Below, in pieces: positions 39,267-49,616 of a stretch of DNA of 64,000 nucleotides (within the stretch, counting starts at the first letter, position 1; every line of letters begins with the position of its first letter). The DNA comes from Trichomonas vaginalis G3 (taxonomy: Eukaryota > Parabasalia > Trichomonadida > Trichomonadidae). A program made the position numbers and the translations under genes. The notes under the pieces are model-generated. The model did no database searches. It was not told the DNA's origin and saw nothing but the letters and a program-made list of their open reading frames with translations. The stretch is from the NCBI RefSeq assembly GCF_026262505.1, contig NC_067206.1, positions 31,449,896 through 31,513,895 on the forward strand. Direction: 5' to 3'.

Positions 39267-40352
39267 ATGATTTATCTCCTTTTAGCAATTCAAAATATGA
39301 CGATCTCTTTAGAAGGAGAGTTAACAGATATCAGTCCAGGGTGGGTTTCAGTACAACTTCCCGAAAACATTTCGGCGATCAAAACTTCATTCGTACCGTT
39401 GAACTCAACTTTACGCTCTTTTGACTTCGGTAGATCAAGTATTACGGAATTACCTAACAAATGCTTCTTTCGATTCGTTAATCTCCGAAATGTAAATTTA
39501 GAATTTTGCGATAATCTCAAAGAAATACCTATGCTATGTTTCCATGGATGTTCCAACTTAAGCTCAATCGTTATACCGAAAAATGTTCGTTCTATCTACG
39601 AAAATGCTTTTACAAATTGTATAAATCTTAAATCTGTTACATTCGCACAAAGGACAGCACCTCTTCATATCCTCAAGTACGCTTTTTCCAATATTGGACT
39701 CGATAGCATTGATTTACCTCCAACGACAAAAACTTTGCTTCCAGAATCATTTAACAACTGTCACAATTTATCAGCTGTTAATGTTATTAGTTCTTCTTTC
39801 AGGTCAATTGATGGCATAATCTATAATTACAAATTGCGAGTTCTTATTTTTTATCCCTCTGGAATTAAAGAAAAAACATTCACTATTCCAGATTCCGTCA
39901 AAGAAATATCTGGATATGCATTCTCAGGCAACCGATATCTAGAAAAAGTAATTTTTAATAAGAATATTGAGCAAATTAAATTTAATGCATTTTCTCTCTG
40001 TTTTAATTTACAGAGTGCTGATTTTCCTGAAGGACTGCGGTTTATAGAGAACATGGCTTTTGCATCCTGTTCGAAATTGAGATCCGTAATCTTCAGATCG
40101 TCGTGTCAGATCGACAACTTTGCATTCGAAAAATGCAAGTCTCTTTCTAGCATAACTTTTATGGAAGTTAATAGCAACATTCAGAAAAATTCATTTCATA
40201 TTTGTAATATCACATCGATCACAGCTCCTCCCTCCATGGTGAGTATTTTAGAAGACATAGGCTTTAATAAAACCATTATAAATCCTCCACAAGTTAGAGT
40301 TCAGATTCGAATAATAGAAAATTCAGAGATAGAAGGCTGGGTAGCCCAATGA
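39267..40352 (+). CDS. BspA-like leucine-rich-repeat protein
   Basis: 361 residues of ~23-residue LRR_5 units from about residue 50 to 320 (FHGCSNLSSIVIPKNVRSI, FTNCINLKSVTF, FSGNRYLEKVIFNKNIEQI, FASCSKLRSVIF). BspA-like proteins are a very large trichomonad family, in part surface-exposed and binding host cells or matrix. This one has no C-terminal membrane span and only a weak hydrophobic start (MIYLLLAIQNM), so surface display is doubtful. The ATG at 39297 is an alternative start. Confidence 0.85.
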   Translation: MIYLLLAIQNMTISLEGELTDISPGWVSVQLPENISAIKTSFVPLNSTLRSFDFGRSSITELPNKCFFRFVNLRNVNLEFCDNLKEIPMLCFHGCSNLSSIVIPKNVRSIYENAFTNCINLKSVTFAQRTAPLHILKYAFSNIGLDSIDLPPTTKTLLPESFNNCHNLSAVNVISSSFRSIDGIIYNYKLRVLIFYPSGIKEKTFTIPDSVKEISGYAFSGNRYLEKVIFNKNIEQIKFNAFSLCFNLQSADFPEGLRFIENMAFASCSKLRSVIFRSSCQIDNFAFEKCKSLSSITFMEVNSNIQKNSFHICNITSITAPPSMVSILEDIGFNKTIINPPQVRVQIRIIENSEIEGWVAQ

Positions 40353-40514
40353 TATATTGTATCATGCTTAATATATATTGCGGTTATATTTTTGTGAAAT
40401 TTCAATATTTATATCAATTTTTGTTTTTTGTGTTTTGTAAAGAATCTATTCTATGTACATATTCTTTTGTTTTATCTCGTCAACAATATCATATAAAAAA
40501 GTCATATTATAACA

Positions 40515-42173
40515 ATGTCTGAAGATGGAGCAAATCTACCAGTGAATAAAGATCCATCATTGCTTAGGCAAATGCTGAAAAAAGTATCAGGAAAGAACCA
40601 AAAGCTTAAGGAAGAGCTTAATAAACTTCTAGAAGCAAATAATAATAATTTACTTGTTCTAAAAAGCAAAGACGAAGCCATTGAAAAGGCAGAAGTATTA
40701 CTTACAAGCTTGAGAGATAAAATGAAAGAGAATGAACAAGAAATTAATGCGAAGAACGAAAAAGTCAATACATTGCAAAAAGAAATATCAAAATTAAATG
40801 ATAAAATCAAGGCATTTCAAGAATCAAACGAGAATGCAATAAAATCACAAGAGCTTGAACAAAAATTGAAACAATTTGAAAAAGATAAACTGACATTTGA
40901 GGAACAGAAAAAGAAAATCATACAAGAACTACAGATTAGGAAGGAAAACATTGATAATGAAGTTAAGCAAAACATAAAAGAGAAAGAAAAAGTATTAAAT
41001 GATCGATTTAACATACTTGCAGCAGAGCAACATAAATTTGAAGTACAGAAAAGTGTTATTGAAGAGATGAAACAGAAATATTTCGAAGAGACCGCACAAT
41101 TGGAAAACAAAAGAATCGATGTTGAAGTTGAAATCGAAACTACCAATGCAAAACTTGATGAAATCAGGAAGGAAAGACATAAAAATGAGCAAATATTACA
41201 AGATATACTCGAAGAAAGAAAGAAAAACGAAGAAATTCTGTTAAATTCACAAGATGAACTAAAATCAATAGAAGAAAAGAAACGTACACTCGAAGAGCAA
41301 CTCAAAGACTTCGAATCTCGTGCAGAAGAAATCAAGGCATTCGAAGAATCTAAAAAAGACATGGAAAATAAATTAGAAGATATCAAGAAACGAGAACAGA
41401 ACGTCGAAGCCATCAAACAATCATATGAATCCAAAGTTAAAGACGTTGAACTACTCCATTTGACTCTACAAGCAAAAGTCAGATCAACAGAGATGGCAAG
41501 AGAGGAAGCACAGAACAAACTCGATCAGTTACTTGTTAGAGAAGAGCAGGTCGATGATAAGATATCAAAGATGGTCGCTCAAGAGCAAAGACAAAGGATG
41601 GACGCTGAAGCAATGATAAAATCTTTACAAAAAAAGATTGAAGAGGTCTGTCAGCAAAATTCTGAGGCAAATAATCGTCTTCATGAAATTACAGATCTTT
41701 ACAGTACATTAAAATCCCAAACAGAAAGCATCAACAAGGCAAAAGAAGACTACGAAAAGCAATACAATGACATGAAAACGAAATTTGAAAATGCAAATCT
41801 TCCAGAACTCTTTGCAACAGCTAACAAATACAAGGAAGTTACAGAGTCTAACGAAAATCTTAAGAATGAAATATCAAAACTCAAAGAAGACATCAAAACT
41901 TTGGAGATGAAGAATGAAGCCACCGAAAAGAAGCTTACTGCTGAAATTGCAAGGTATGATGCAAGTACAAAAGGTCATATAGATGGAGTTCATGCTTCTT
42001 ACCTCAAGAAATCCCTTTTGCAGTTCTTTTTCGCTGATAATAACAAACAGAGGGAATCAATGATCCCTATGATCTTAGATATATTGAGCTGTGATGATAA
42101 CCAAGTTCAACATGCAATGAAGAACTGGAGAGAAAGCCAACAGATTATCAACAAAGGAATTTGGCCATTTTGA
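40515..42173 (+). CDS. golgin-like coiled-coil protein with GRIP domain
   Basis: 552 residues. Residues ~15-490 are almost unbroken coiled coil rich in Lys and Glu. The C-terminus at ~494-540 (YLKKSLLQFFFADNNKQRES, then MIPMILDILSCDD) fits a GRIP domain: the aromatic start, LLQF and a P-I-hydrophobic helix are all there. GRIP domains bind Arl1-type GTPases on trans-Golgi membranes, so this is likely a Golgi tether. GTCATATTATAACAATG gives an initiator directly at the start. It lies 160 bp after the LRR gene on the same strand. Confidence 0.82.
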   Translation: MSEDGANLPVNKDPSLLRQMLKKVSGKNQKLKEELNKLLEANNNNLLVLKSKDEAIEKAEVLLTSLRDKMKENEQEINAKNEKVNTLQKEISKLNDKIKAFQESNENAIKSQELEQKLKQFEKDKLTFEEQKKKIIQELQIRKENIDNEVKQNIKEKEKVLNDRFNILAAEQHKFEVQKSVIEEMKQKYFEETAQLENKRIDVEVEIETTNAKLDEIRKERHKNEQILQDILEERKKNEEILLNSQDELKSIEEKKRTLEEQLKDFESRAEEIKAFEESKKDMENKLEDIKKREQNVEAIKQSYESKVKDVELLHLTLQAKVRSTEMAREEAQNKLDQLLVREEQVDDKISKMVAQEQRQRMDAEAMIKSLQKKIEEVCQQNSEANNRLHEITDLYSTLKSQTESINKAKEDYEKQYNDMKTKFENANLPELFATANKYKEVTESNENLKNEISKLKEDIKTLEMKNEATEKKLTAEIARYDASTKGHIDGVHASYLKKSLLQFFFADNNKQRESMIPMILDILSCDDNQVQHAMKNWRESQQIINKGIWPF

Positions 42174-43949
42174 AAGGTTTTTATATATTGTTTGTAAATA
42201 AAAATTATTTATCTATCATTAATTTCGTATTTTTTATATCGACGAAAGGTAGGTCCACAAAAAATACGTTATTTCGCAAGTGAAAAAAATTCTCATGAAC
42301 AACTTCAAGAGGATTTTTCACAGTAATAAAACTCCAAACTTCTCTTAATTGTGGAGAGAAATTGAAGTTTTCTTCATGCATAGTAGTTTAGTACTTTGTA
42401 TTTACATTAATGTCAGAAACAATGTTGACATATATTCAATTTAAAATCGATGTCATTTATACTTAATAAGAATATATCCAATCGTTCTATTCTTTCAAAA
42501 TATAAAGCTCTACAAAGGAAATTGTATAGCTTAAAATTTAATAATCTGCCCCGATACTTTGAACGATGAAAATCGTAAGCCACTGCAATAAGATTAATCC
42601 TCAATTGTTGTATATATTGATATCTTACTCTCATAAAAATCTGCAAGACCGTTTTCGCGAAAAAGTCATTTTACATATACATGCGTTACTTAGTTAGGCG
42701 ATTGATCTAACCTCAACCATAAAAACAATACAAAACACTGAAAGTCTAGATATAATTAATAGACTCTAAATATAACCGCTGCGCTTAAAACAAGATTTAA
42801 CAAATTTGTCGGTATTCACTCAACAAATTGAAATTTCATCAATAAAGCAAAAACAAAATGAGATACAAACGGGGACATGAAGAATTTATCTACTAAAAAC
42901 TAATTTATAACTAATATACGACAAAAATTCACGCTTAATCCCCCGAATTGCAGCAAATAACTTGAAGATGTTGTTTTATGTTGCTTACAAAAGCAAACTA
43001 CATAAAGTTTTTGTAGTAAAACCTTTTAAATACACTCAAATAAATATTTATACTAATACATTTTCTCTTTTTTTAAATAAATATATTCTTATTCATTCCC
43101 TAAAACAAACCATTATATGAATATCATGAAATATGTCAATAAAAATAAATTATAATAATAATCCAAAATATTCATATCAGATATGGGAAAAAAGACAAAT
43201 CATGGAACAAGCATCAAAAATAAATAATGTTTAGAATTCCAAAATTTTTTCATTTTGCAAATTTTCAAATAAATTTCGTATTTCTTCTCTTGATTTTCAA
43301 ATTTTTGAATTTTTTTTGGAATTTTAAATGAAGAATTGAGAAACCTAATATAGATGGTTGTTATCTCATATGTGAATATGTTCGTTTTATTTCATAGTTT
43401 GGAATTTTCTCATATTTTATGGTGAAATTGAGTTTCTATCACAGGTTTAGATAGCATATTTAAGGACAGTTTACATGAATTTATATTTTCATCAATATGA
43501 TATATTGAAATAGGAGACGCTCAATATTATAATGTCTTTCTTAGGATTCCAAATATATTCAAATTTCCTGAAACTACAATTTCGGTAGTTACCATCCACA
43601 TATGGGAAGCAATACACAAATATCTAGTAGATGGTATATCATTTTATATCGCAAAATGAGTATCTCAGGAAAAATTCTAGATACTTTTTCAAAACATACA
43701 ATAACGCAGGATCTATTCTGTAAAACCGATTAATAGTACAAATATGTTTATTTGCAGGTCAAACAATCGAATGTTAATTTTAATAATATTTCCTCGAAAT
43801 CGCTCTTGCAGTTTTCTTCCATTCTTCGTCTATTAGTCATTGAGTACCTACATAGTCTAAATCCATTACCAAAATCAAGAAAGCATCGTTACGATTTTGT
43901 GGACCTACCTTTATCGACGTATTCAATTATCACTCTCTTTTTATCATTT
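42174..43949. other. 1.8-kb intergenic stretch
   Basis: AT-rich spacer without recognised genes or repeats. From 43737 a frame is open into the WD-repeat gene but has no ATG before 43950. Confidence 0.5.
43932..43949 (+). promoter_or_regulatory. initiator deciding the start of the WD-repeat gene
   Basis: TCACTCTCTTTTTATCATTT ends directly before ATGG at 43950. It gives two trichomonad initiator matches (TCACT and TCATT) and is the reason for choosing this ATG. Confidence 0.5.
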
Positions 43950-46900
43950 ATGGATTATGAACAATTGAAAATCAAGCTAAGCGTTCATGATATATCCCAT
44001 CTAACAGTGAAAACACATGAAATAAAGACCTTAAATCATGTTGCCAATGATGTTTTCTTAGGAGTAGCATGCGATTGCATTTTTATTTTCGATCATAAAA
44101 AAATTAAAGAATACTACTATAAACGACTGAAAACAGGCATATACATTGTCGAAAAAAGACTATTTCTCGGGATAACTGATGGAAAATCATGTTTTTGTTA
44201 TGCAACTAATAACGTATTTGATAGAATTCAGGATACAGACATTGATCCATGCGACAAATGCATACATACAATGCAATATATGCCAAAGTACTCGAGATTA
44301 ATAACAGTTGGCGAGCATTTGACAATTTGGGATTTCAAATTCATTCCTTCTCCACCAACAATAGAATTCCAACCGGCCAAATTGATAATTATAAAGATTA
44401 ACGTTATATTACCATACACAAAGATACAAATTATTAATCCTCCAGTAATCAACCAAAATACAGGCGAAATTTTTGTGTGTAACAAAGATGGAAACTTAAC
44501 ATGTTACGATAAGAATGGCAAATACGCAGATACAATGTTCAATAATCTCGACTACGATCAATTTGCATTTGATTGTTTCCAAGAGACAGGAGAGATGCTA
44601 TCAGTTGATCCATCTAATGGTTTAACTCTATGGCATACAAAGAATGTTGCTATTGCACAATATTCTATACCTTCCCAATACATTGTTTCGATCAGATTTA
44701 TAAATGAAGAATTTGCAATGATATTAACAACTAATCAGCAAATAATTCTTGCAGATTACAGAACAGGATTTTCCTATACATGTTACACTCCAAAAGAACA
44801 AGTTACAAGATTTTTTGTTTTTAATTCTCATCTTTACTTGATTTGTCGCAACGAAATCATTGTTCTTGAGCCAATTATGCCTTGGAGACTATGGACACGT
44901 ACTTCTATTCCTCCTGTTTATGTCAAACGAGTTGAAAAAAGAAATTCTGCAGCAAGAATTTTGGTCTTATGCCAAAATTGCCAAATCAGACTCTTGTCAC
45001 CAAGAAATGGCCAAATTATTACAGCATTGACACTTTCAAACACTTCTACAGTACAATCATTGATGTACGACCGTGGTTACGATGACATTTTACATGATAT
45101 TTTATTCATCAATTTTTCTGATGGAAAAACATCAGTTTATTCAACAGGACAATCTCCATGTATTGAACAAAGCCAGATCCACATGAAAGCCACATCTACT
45201 TTAGTACTAAGATTGCCTGATGACAGGCTTGTCTATGCTATTGGAACTTCAATTGGACACGTAATTCTTTGTGATTACGAAACATTAAAACAAATTGGTC
45301 ACTTTTTTGTGACAACGATGCCAATTACGAAAGTTTTCTATTACAGGAGAACGAACTCATTAATTATATTATCAGCATATGAAGTCTTTCTTTTCTCCAT
45401 TTACAATGGAACAATTGTCCACAAAATTGATCTAAAATCAGGTGAATTGGCTGAATTATTTAATGACAATTTAGTTGTTGATATTGGAAATGGTGAAATG
45501 GCAGTGATTGATTTACTTAGTAGTTCTAAATTAGTGAGAAACAAACAGTTTAATGGCACTAAATTCCATCAAGGAAAAATTACTTCAATATCGTGTTCAT
45601 CTCATTTTCTTTTGACTTCTTCTGAAGATTGCTCCATCAGAGTTTGGACGAAATCTCTTTCTCTTTATGCTGCTTTGGAATTTCCTGTTCCAATTACTTG
45701 CGTCTGCTTCTTGAATGGAAAAAGAGACATCATTGTTGGTGCCGACGACAACTTGATGATTATTAACAGAAATCTTTTGTTCGAAATGAATGATGAAGAA
45801 GACGATGTTTATGACAATTACGACAAACTAAGAGATGAATTGATGCACGAAACAATTAGAATTGTTATGGAAGAAGAAGAGGAAGAAATTGAGACATTAC
45901 TGAATAAAACAAAAGAGAGTGAGAAAACGCCAACAAAAAGACAATCAATAAGAAGAAGATTCATGGACAGAATGCTGGAAGAAAGAAGAAAAAGAATGGA
46001 AGAATCGCTGAAGAAATCAGAACAATGGGAACCAACACAAAATGACATGGAAAATACTATTAATTTCGCTCTCCAAATGGAAGAAGAAATAAAGAAGGAA
46101 GAAGACAAAATGAGGAAGGAAGAACAAGCACAATTAGAATGGGAATCAAAGAAGAAGTTGATGGAAGAAGAAGAATATGTTTATGATGAAGAAGATGAAG
46201 ATGAAATTGTTCAAACAATTCCACAAAAAGCTCCAATACAAATTGTTGAAAATGTTGAAGAGAAAATTGAAAAACCAGAAGAAAACAAAATTGATAATGA
46301 TTTGACATTATATTTATCTGATGATAATAATAGTTATGATTCTATTATGGAAGCATCTTCAAGGAGAAGTTCCAGAAGGAATTCAGGAAGAAGCTCTGCT
46401 GCAGATTACGTAAGAAACTCAATAAGTAGAATGTCTCAAAAATCAACAAATTCAATTTCAAATAACAAAAATTCTGAAAGTAGAATGTCACAGAAATCTA
46501 CAAATTCTGCAGCAAATAATAGAAAAACTGATAGTAGGATGTCTCAAAGATCCAACAACTCTATTTCTAATAACAAGGACTCTCCTGAAAGCAGGAAATC
46601 CCAAAAATCTGTGAAAGAAAATGTTTTGAAATCAGTTTCTGAATCAGATGATGAAGTTGAAAAAATTGAAAATAATCCTAAAATAGAGACAAAAGCAAAG
46701 CATCCAAACATACCAAGGATACCAGTAAAACCACCAAAAATTCCTGAATCATCAAAACCAAAGAGAATCAACAACAACACTCAAGTAAAATCTGCAAGAA
46801 GATATAAAGATGAAAATAAAGTTGAACAAAAAATTGACAAAAATATTCCAGAAAAACAAGAAGAAAACAACGAAAAAACTGAAGAAGAAAAATCCACAAT

Positions 46901-48068
46901 AAGTAATAAATCAATGGAATCAATAAATAGTTCTAAAAAGAGTTTGAAACAGGAAGAAAAACCAAAAGAAGTAGAAGAGAAAACAATCACATTAAATATA
47001 GAAGAAATAAGATTCAAACAACTAGTAAACAAAGGCCAAATAAAAGCGAAGAAAAACAAAAACGAATCGAAATATGAAATTGTTTCTCATACACAAAACA
47101 CTCAACAAAACAATCAAACTACACAGCAAAACAATCAAAAGATAAAACCAAAGATAGAAACAGTTCCTGAATTCAGAAACGATCCAGACAGATTCGATTT
47201 CGATCCATCTAAAACTCCGAAATACTCAATGAGAAATCTGAAACCAAAAGAACCAAAAATGTCAGAAAAATCAAATTATTCTTCTAAAAAATTCAGAGCC
47301 AAAAAACAGAAAAACACAGAGCTTTACAGGATTCCAACGTCTCCTGAGAGAGCTCCAATTGTTAAAGAAAGCAAACGACAAAATACTCCTGAAGAAAAAC
47401 AAGTCAGAATTCCTAAAAAATACATTTTGACCACACAGAAAAACAAGTTTTTCTCTCAAAGACAAGAAACTCCACAACCAAAGAAGAGGTTTAATCCATT
47501 GGGTGTTTACGAGAGACAAACTGCAAGACACAGAAAGAGAGCATCTACTCCAGTTCCACACAAGTTTGGTATCTACTTTGATTACGATTTTCCTTACAAT
47601 GTTATTTATGATGTCGATATCATCAGAGACCAAACAAAGAATGGAAACCAAAAGTACTCCATTATACTCAAAAGAAAAGAAATAGAAGATCACGCAATGA
47701 ACCCAGAAAAGAACTGTTTCGTACCAGACAATTACGAAAAGCCTGAAACGAAATATATCATCAAAGAAGAAGAAATAGAAGAATTAGACTTGGATGATAT
47801 AATTTCGAGAATTAGAGATGTGGAAATTCTCAGAGAATATAGAGAATCAAAGAGAAAAAAGAAAGCGAAATCAGTAAAGAAGAGTTTATTCTCTTCTTTG
47901 ATTCCTCTTTCTTTGCAAAGAGGAAGGATTCCTGCTTTCTCAAATGCATTCAAAAGCCCATTCGCAACAAGGAGATTTAATGAAGTTGTTGACATTAAAT
48001 CTCCACAGGAAAAGGGCGTTTTAGTACTTAGAGGAAACAGACTGCAAACTAGTTTACCTAGATTGTAA
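43950..48068 (+). CDS. large WD40-repeat protein with long charged tail
   Basis: 1372 residues from the ATG at 43950 (MDYEQLKIKLSVHDISH). Residues ~1-610 are WD40-like beta-propeller repeats, clearest at SSEDCSIRVWTK (~558) and in blocks such as GEHLTIWDFK. From ~615 an acidic Glu/Lys coil follows. A Ser-rich repeat lies at ~805-890 (SRMSQKSTNSISNNK in four variants), then a Lys/Pro-rich disordered stretch and a better-ordered basic C-terminus (~1190-1372, FGIYFDYDFPYNVIYD). This is a host protein, perhaps a cytoskeletal or trafficking scaffold; no closer family can be named. Confidence 0.75.
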   Translation: MDYEQLKIKLSVHDISHLTVKTHEIKTLNHVANDVFLGVACDCIFIFDHKKIKEYYYKRLKTGIYIVEKRLFLGITDGKSCFCYATNNVFDRIQDTDIDPCDKCIHTMQYMPKYSRLITVGEHLTIWDFKFIPSPPTIEFQPAKLIIIKINVILPYTKIQIINPPVINQNTGEIFVCNKDGNLTCYDKNGKYADTMFNNLDYDQFAFDCFQETGEMLSVDPSNGLTLWHTKNVAIAQYSIPSQYIVSIRFINEEFAMILTTNQQIILADYRTGFSYTCYTPKEQVTRFFVFNSHLYLICRNEIIVLEPIMPWRLWTRTSIPPVYVKRVEKRNSAARILVLCQNCQIRLLSPRNGQIITALTLSNTSTVQSLMYDRGYDDILHDILFINFSDGKTSVYSTGQSPCIEQSQIHMKATSTLVLRLPDDRLVYAIGTSIGHVILCDYETLKQIGHFFVTTMPITKVFYYRRTNSLIILSAYEVFLFSIYNGTIVHKIDLKSGELAELFNDNLVVDIGNGEMAVIDLLSSSKLVRNKQFNGTKFHQGKITSISCSSHFLLTSSEDCSIRVWTKSLSLYAALEFPVPITCVCFLNGKRDIIVGADDNLMIINRNLLFEMNDEEDDVYDNYDKLRDELMHETIRIVMEEEEEEIETLLNKTKESEKTPTKRQSIRRRFMDRMLEERRKRMEESLKKSEQWEPTQNDMENTINFALQMEEEIKKEEDKMRKEEQAQLEWESKKKLMEEEEYVYDEEDEDEIVQTIPQKAPIQIVENVEEKIEKPEENKIDNDLTLYLSDDNNSYDSIMEASSRRSSRRNSGRSSAADYVRNSISRMSQKSTNSISNNKNSESRMSQKSTNSAANNRKTDSRMSQRSNNSISNNKDSPESRKSQKSVKENVLKSVSESDDEVEKIENNPKIETKAKHPNIPRIPVKPPKIPESSKPKRINNNTQVKSARRYKDENKVEQKIDKNIPEKQEENNEKTEEEKSTISNKSMESINSSKKSLKQEEKPKEVEEKTITLNIEEIRFKQLVNKGQIKAKKNKNESKYEIVSHTQNTQQNNQTTQQNNQKIKPKIETVPEFRNDPDRFDFDPSKTPKYSMRNLKPKEPKMSEKSNYSSKKFRAKKQKNTELYRIPTSPERAPIVKESKRQNTPEEKQVRIPKKYILTTQKNKFFSQRQETPQPKKRFNPLGVYERQTARHRKRASTPVPHKFGIYFDYDFPYNVIYDVDIIRDQTKNGNQKYSIILKRKEIEDHAMNPEKNCFVPDNYEKPETKYIIKEEEIEELDLDDIISRIRDVEILREYRESKRKKKAKSVKKSLFSSLIPLSLQRGRIPAFSNAFKSPFATRRFNEVVDIKSPQEKGVLVLRGNRLQTSLPRL

Positions 48069-49102
48069 ATTAAAATAAAATAATATTTGTTTGTTATAGA
48101 TTATGATTAACTAGAGATCTTTTTTAGTTTGAGTTTATTACCGGAAAATTATTGAATAATGATTAACGATTATTTTTGATGTATAAATATGAAGAATAAA
48201 TAATGCAATATGTATCATTATTAAATGTTGAGTGTATTTTGAATAATTCGTGAATAAAATTTATAATTATTTAGATTTTTTTTTCATCATTAATTATGTT
48301 TAATTTCGAATGTACATATCGAACAAATTGACTTGTCATGCAATCAATTAAATCTAGATTATAAATTAGATTTGGATAATTTTTTTTTAATTTTTGTTTT
48401 TGAATTTATGAATATCTCTGCTTATTAATGGTCTATAAAACTGCTGAATTGCTAGAAAAATGAAAATGATTTAATGATTATTCATGAAACTAAATAAATT
48501 ACACTTTTGAATGAAAAAATATTCGTTAGCCGAAATTCTTTTGAAAATTGCTATTGATGAAAAACCAGAATGGATTCATTATAAATTATATTTGGTTTTG
48601 TATCTGAAGAAACAAGCAGCCAAATAATAAGAGTGAATTCAAAATCCATTGAATCGAGTTGATAATGGCTCAAATTTTACGAATACATTCAATTAGAAGC
48701 CACATGAGTTGTCCGCAATTATGTTGTTCCTCATGTTAACCAATAAAAAGTACATCCCATTTATTGAACTCCATTCAAATATTGAAAACCTGACAACTGC
48801 TTTTGTCAATCAGTTTGAATGGAAAATAACGATAAAATTGAAAACTTTAATCAAGACACAATCTCTTAAGCTATTGATTGGTTTCCTGAGTGAATACTAG
48901 AGTGAAATAAATATATTTCTATAAGAGCATTGAAACATTTTTCAATCAAATGCTTATATCGATTTTTTCCCCAAAAAATGTCCGAGAATATGCAACCATT
49001 ATAAACAGCATTGATCATTTGTAAAAACCGTCAACCGACTTCACATAAAAAGTTTTTACAAATTATTTTTGATCAAAAAAGAAAGTCACTTCATTTTAAT
49101 AA
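48069..49102. other. 1-kb intergenic stretch
   Basis: AT-rich spacer. The frame at 48709-48900 has no initiator and poor texture and is not supported. GTCACTTCATTTTAATAA at 49085-49102 leads into the next gene. Confidence 0.5.
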
Positions 49103-49303
49103 ATGAATACTGCAAACAATGACAATCAAATCCAGCCAATAACTTGTGATATCCCAGATGTAATTCCTGTTGGGGATCCACGCTTATTACCATTAGACCA
49201 TCCAATGCCAACAGTCGTTCCTGCACCAGGTACTGATGATTATGAAGTTCCAAAGATGAAAATCGGATTTGGCCCAGAAGTTGATCAAGCAAAACCTCAA
49301 TAA
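49103..49303 (+). CDS. 66-residue proline-rich protein, unknown
   Basis: MNTANNDNQIQPITCDIPDV start; rich in Pro, Asp and Val (VIPVGDPRLLPLDHPMPTVV), with no membrane span or coil. GTCACTTCATTTTAATAAATG gives a strong initiator and the stop lies in AATAAAG, so it has a full set of expression signals despite its size. Probably an intrinsically disordered host protein. Family unknown. The 313 bp to the next gene hold nothing recognisable. Confidence 0.6.
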   Translation: MNTANNDNQIQPITCDIPDVIPVGDPRLLPLDHPMPTVVPAPGTDDYEVPKMKIGFGPEVDQAKPQ

Positions 49304-49616
49304 AGTTTGTCTGAGTATAAACATTTAAAAAAATGCAAATAATTTATTTGGTTTTATTCCTTAATTAACCAGCAAAATAGTATTTACTACTTAAAGATAG
49401 TAAGAGAATACCTTTATTATTAAGAATTTCCAAAATTGCTCATTTGATTCGAAATGCAGTTTGTTAACTTCAAAATGCATCCAATCACCATGGAGAGATA
49501 AGATATCAGAATTTTGAATGTTAAATGTTCAATAAATATATCCTCTAAGTGTTGAGAAAAATAAAAAAAAGTAAATTTTGTAAGCAAAATATTTACTAAG
49601 TAACCACTAAAGAAAT

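Noticed and set aside
40817-41518. Ser-rich open frame antisense to the golgin gene.
   Set aside because: Mirror of a Lys/Glu-rich coiled coil; the composition is explained by the sense gene.
43752-43949. Upstream extension of the WD-repeat protein, possibly via an intron ending TTTATTTGCAG.
   Set aside because: No ATG and no trichomonad-type branch/3' splice motif; a good initiator lies right at the ATG at 43950.
48709-48900. 63-codon frame before the small proline-rich gene.
   Set aside because: Low complexity, no initiator, AT-rich chance frame.
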